A stretch of 64,000 bases of DNA from Pardosa pseudoannulata (taxonomy: Eukaryota > Arthropoda > Arachnida > Araneae > Lycosidae). The first letter of the stretch is position 1; each line of letters begins with the position of its first letter. Below, piece after piece: positions 62,541-64,000 of this stretch. The stretch spans positions 56,477,954-56,541,953 of the forward strand of contig CM063498.1 of NCBI GenBank assembly GCA_032207245.1, given 5' to 3'. The translations under genes and the position numbers were made by a program. A model generated the notes under the pieces. The model was not told the DNA's origin, ran no database searches, and saw only the letters and a program-made list of their open reading frames with translations.

Positions 62541-64000
62541 GTAAGCAATGACAATTTTACTCTCATTACTATGTCTAAAGTATTTTCAAATATTTGGTTG
62601 CAATATATCAAAATAGTTATCAAACAATTGACCATTAACCCTAAAATGATGTATTGTTCATGTCAAATTTGTTACTATTGTGTTATGGCTGTAGGATTTA
62701 ATTTTTTTTCATTTTAAAGCAAAGAAAGTGAGTAATACATGTGTTTTGAATTTTAAAAAATGATTAATTGAATTTAAAGTTATTCTCAGCTTTTAAAAGT
62801 TTATTTTATTTATAAAAACTTAACAATCCCAAAAAACTACTGATCATAAGTTTGACAGTAATGCAAGAACAGTGTATCTTATCCAAATGCATTTTATATT
62901 AATCTTGAATAGCAGTAGCTACATATAAGAATTAAAATAAGTAGTATAAAAAATTGAACCATAAAAACTAGATTTAAAATGAAATAGATATTGTATATAT
63001 ATGAATACATTACTCAGATGCACATTTGAATTGAAGCACAAATCACAGATTTCATACATTTCTAGAGCAATAGCTTTATTTGCATGAACATGAACAGTTT
63101 CTAATATCCTTGCATCAAGAACATTTAAAAACAAACCAAAGGTCATACATATTATTTACAAAAGTTTTATTCCTTGATATTATGTGAAGAATGTTTTGTT
63201 TTGGTGGTATACCATTTTAAAGTGTCTGTCGACCATTATCCAACTACTTTTCCCTTTAAATGTGTTTTTATCCTTTTTTATTAGTGTTCCTCTGATCTTT
63301 AGATTCTTTTTTAGGAGTTAGAATTTTTATGCTAATACATCTGGGATATATAATAGTGTATTTGCAGGCATTACTAACAATACATTAGATTGATGTAACA
63401 TTATTTACATGCATAACTACAAATGCTTCCTAAACACAATATATTTTCTTCATAATAAAATACTTCTTCTGAAGTATTGGTAAACTGTAGTATCTCTTTT
63501 ATCATAACCTGGCATAGCATAATTTATAAAGGAAATCTTTTAATAAAATAAGAAGGGGAGGAAGAAAAGAAAGGATGATACATATCTCCAAGACAGAAGA
63601 ATAGCATTCTAGAACTAATGTAAAGATGATTGTTTGATTTTTTTTATAGAAAAATTATTTGATTCTTTACATGATGCTAGGAAATAATCTTTTACCTACA
63701 TAAGTATCCCAGTAAAGACACCAGAAAATCATTTATCATTTTATTAACTGTGCCACACTTTTTTTTTTCAACTATAATAAAATAAATAGAAGCATAGTAA
63801 TACCAGAAAGTTTAAAAAAATTATCTTCAATAGATTGTGTATTTTGTAATCTTAATTCATCAACTGAATGTTATCAAATTTTATCTGTAATAATTGGGAT
63901 GAAATTACAGTCTCATAAAACTGGTTCACTTAAAACATAATAAGAAGAATTTGAGATTAGAAAAATAATCTTAAATTCAAATTTGCATAGTTGGAGAGCT
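62541..64000. other. Start of intron 45
   Basis: 1.46 kb AT-rich sequence. No exon starting in the required phase was found, and no element was recognised; the minus-strand frame at 62919-63146 has no domain. Confidence 0.7.

Noticed and set aside
62637..62660. TTAACCCTAAAATG as a possible TTAA-type element end
   Set aside because: No complementary agggttaa end occurs before the window ends.
1..64000. CRISPR arrays, rRNA, intact tRNA genes, bacterial-type operons
   Set aside because: None seen. The tRNA-like boxes found all belong to SINEs with tails and, in the clear cases, target duplications.

Overview
This is a window of intron-rich, AT-rich animal nuclear DNA. One gene explains almost all the coding sequence: the N-terminal part of a giant nesprin (SYNE1/nesprin-1, the vertebrate counterpart of Drosophila Msp300). 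Forty-five exons lie on the + strand between 4707 and 62540. They are joined by GT-AG introns whose reading phases agree at every junction. Counting each duplicated exon once, they give about 9.3 kb of coding sequence (roughly 3,100 residues). Exons 1-4 encode the first calponin-homology domain, exon 5 a Ser-rich linker, exons 5-7 the second CH domain, and exons 7-45 an unbroken run of about twenty or more spectrin-like repeats. The initiating exon lies before 4707 and was not found. The C-terminal half, including any KASH domain, lies beyond 64000.

The organism is an arthropod-like animal, probably a chelicerate (spider or scorpion). This is inferred from base composition, intron-rich structure and the kinds of tRNA-derived SINEs present, and is not proven.

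Layout. 1-4706: upstream non-coding DNA with old tandem repeats, a TA-flanked miniature transposon and a 5'-truncated SINE. 4707-15642: CH1 and linker exons, split by a 7.1 kb and a 3.1 kb intron loaded with nested transposons (piggyBac-like, hAT-like, several SINEs, an unidentified 0.8-1 kb repeat family). 15643-29605: CH2 and the first spectrin repeats, with more TTAA-flanked miniature elements and a 5'-truncated non-LTR retrotransposon. 29606-31440: a nearly identical 640 bp tandem duplication of two exons. 31441-50000: more spectrin repeats, including a linker exon with a dynein-light-chain-like TQT motif and a dead copy of exon 24. 50949-52359: a second nearly identical tandem duplication (705 bp) that truncates one copy of an exon. 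52360-62540: more spectrin-repeat exons. 62541-64000: intron with nothing recognisable.

No new multi-gene system was found. The points most worth checking are the two recent tandem duplications, each of which leaves an exon copy that would terminate the protein (real alleles or assembly joins), the candidate LC8-binding motif, the exon relic, and a TTAA-flanked miniature transposon that starts eight bases after an exon boundary.
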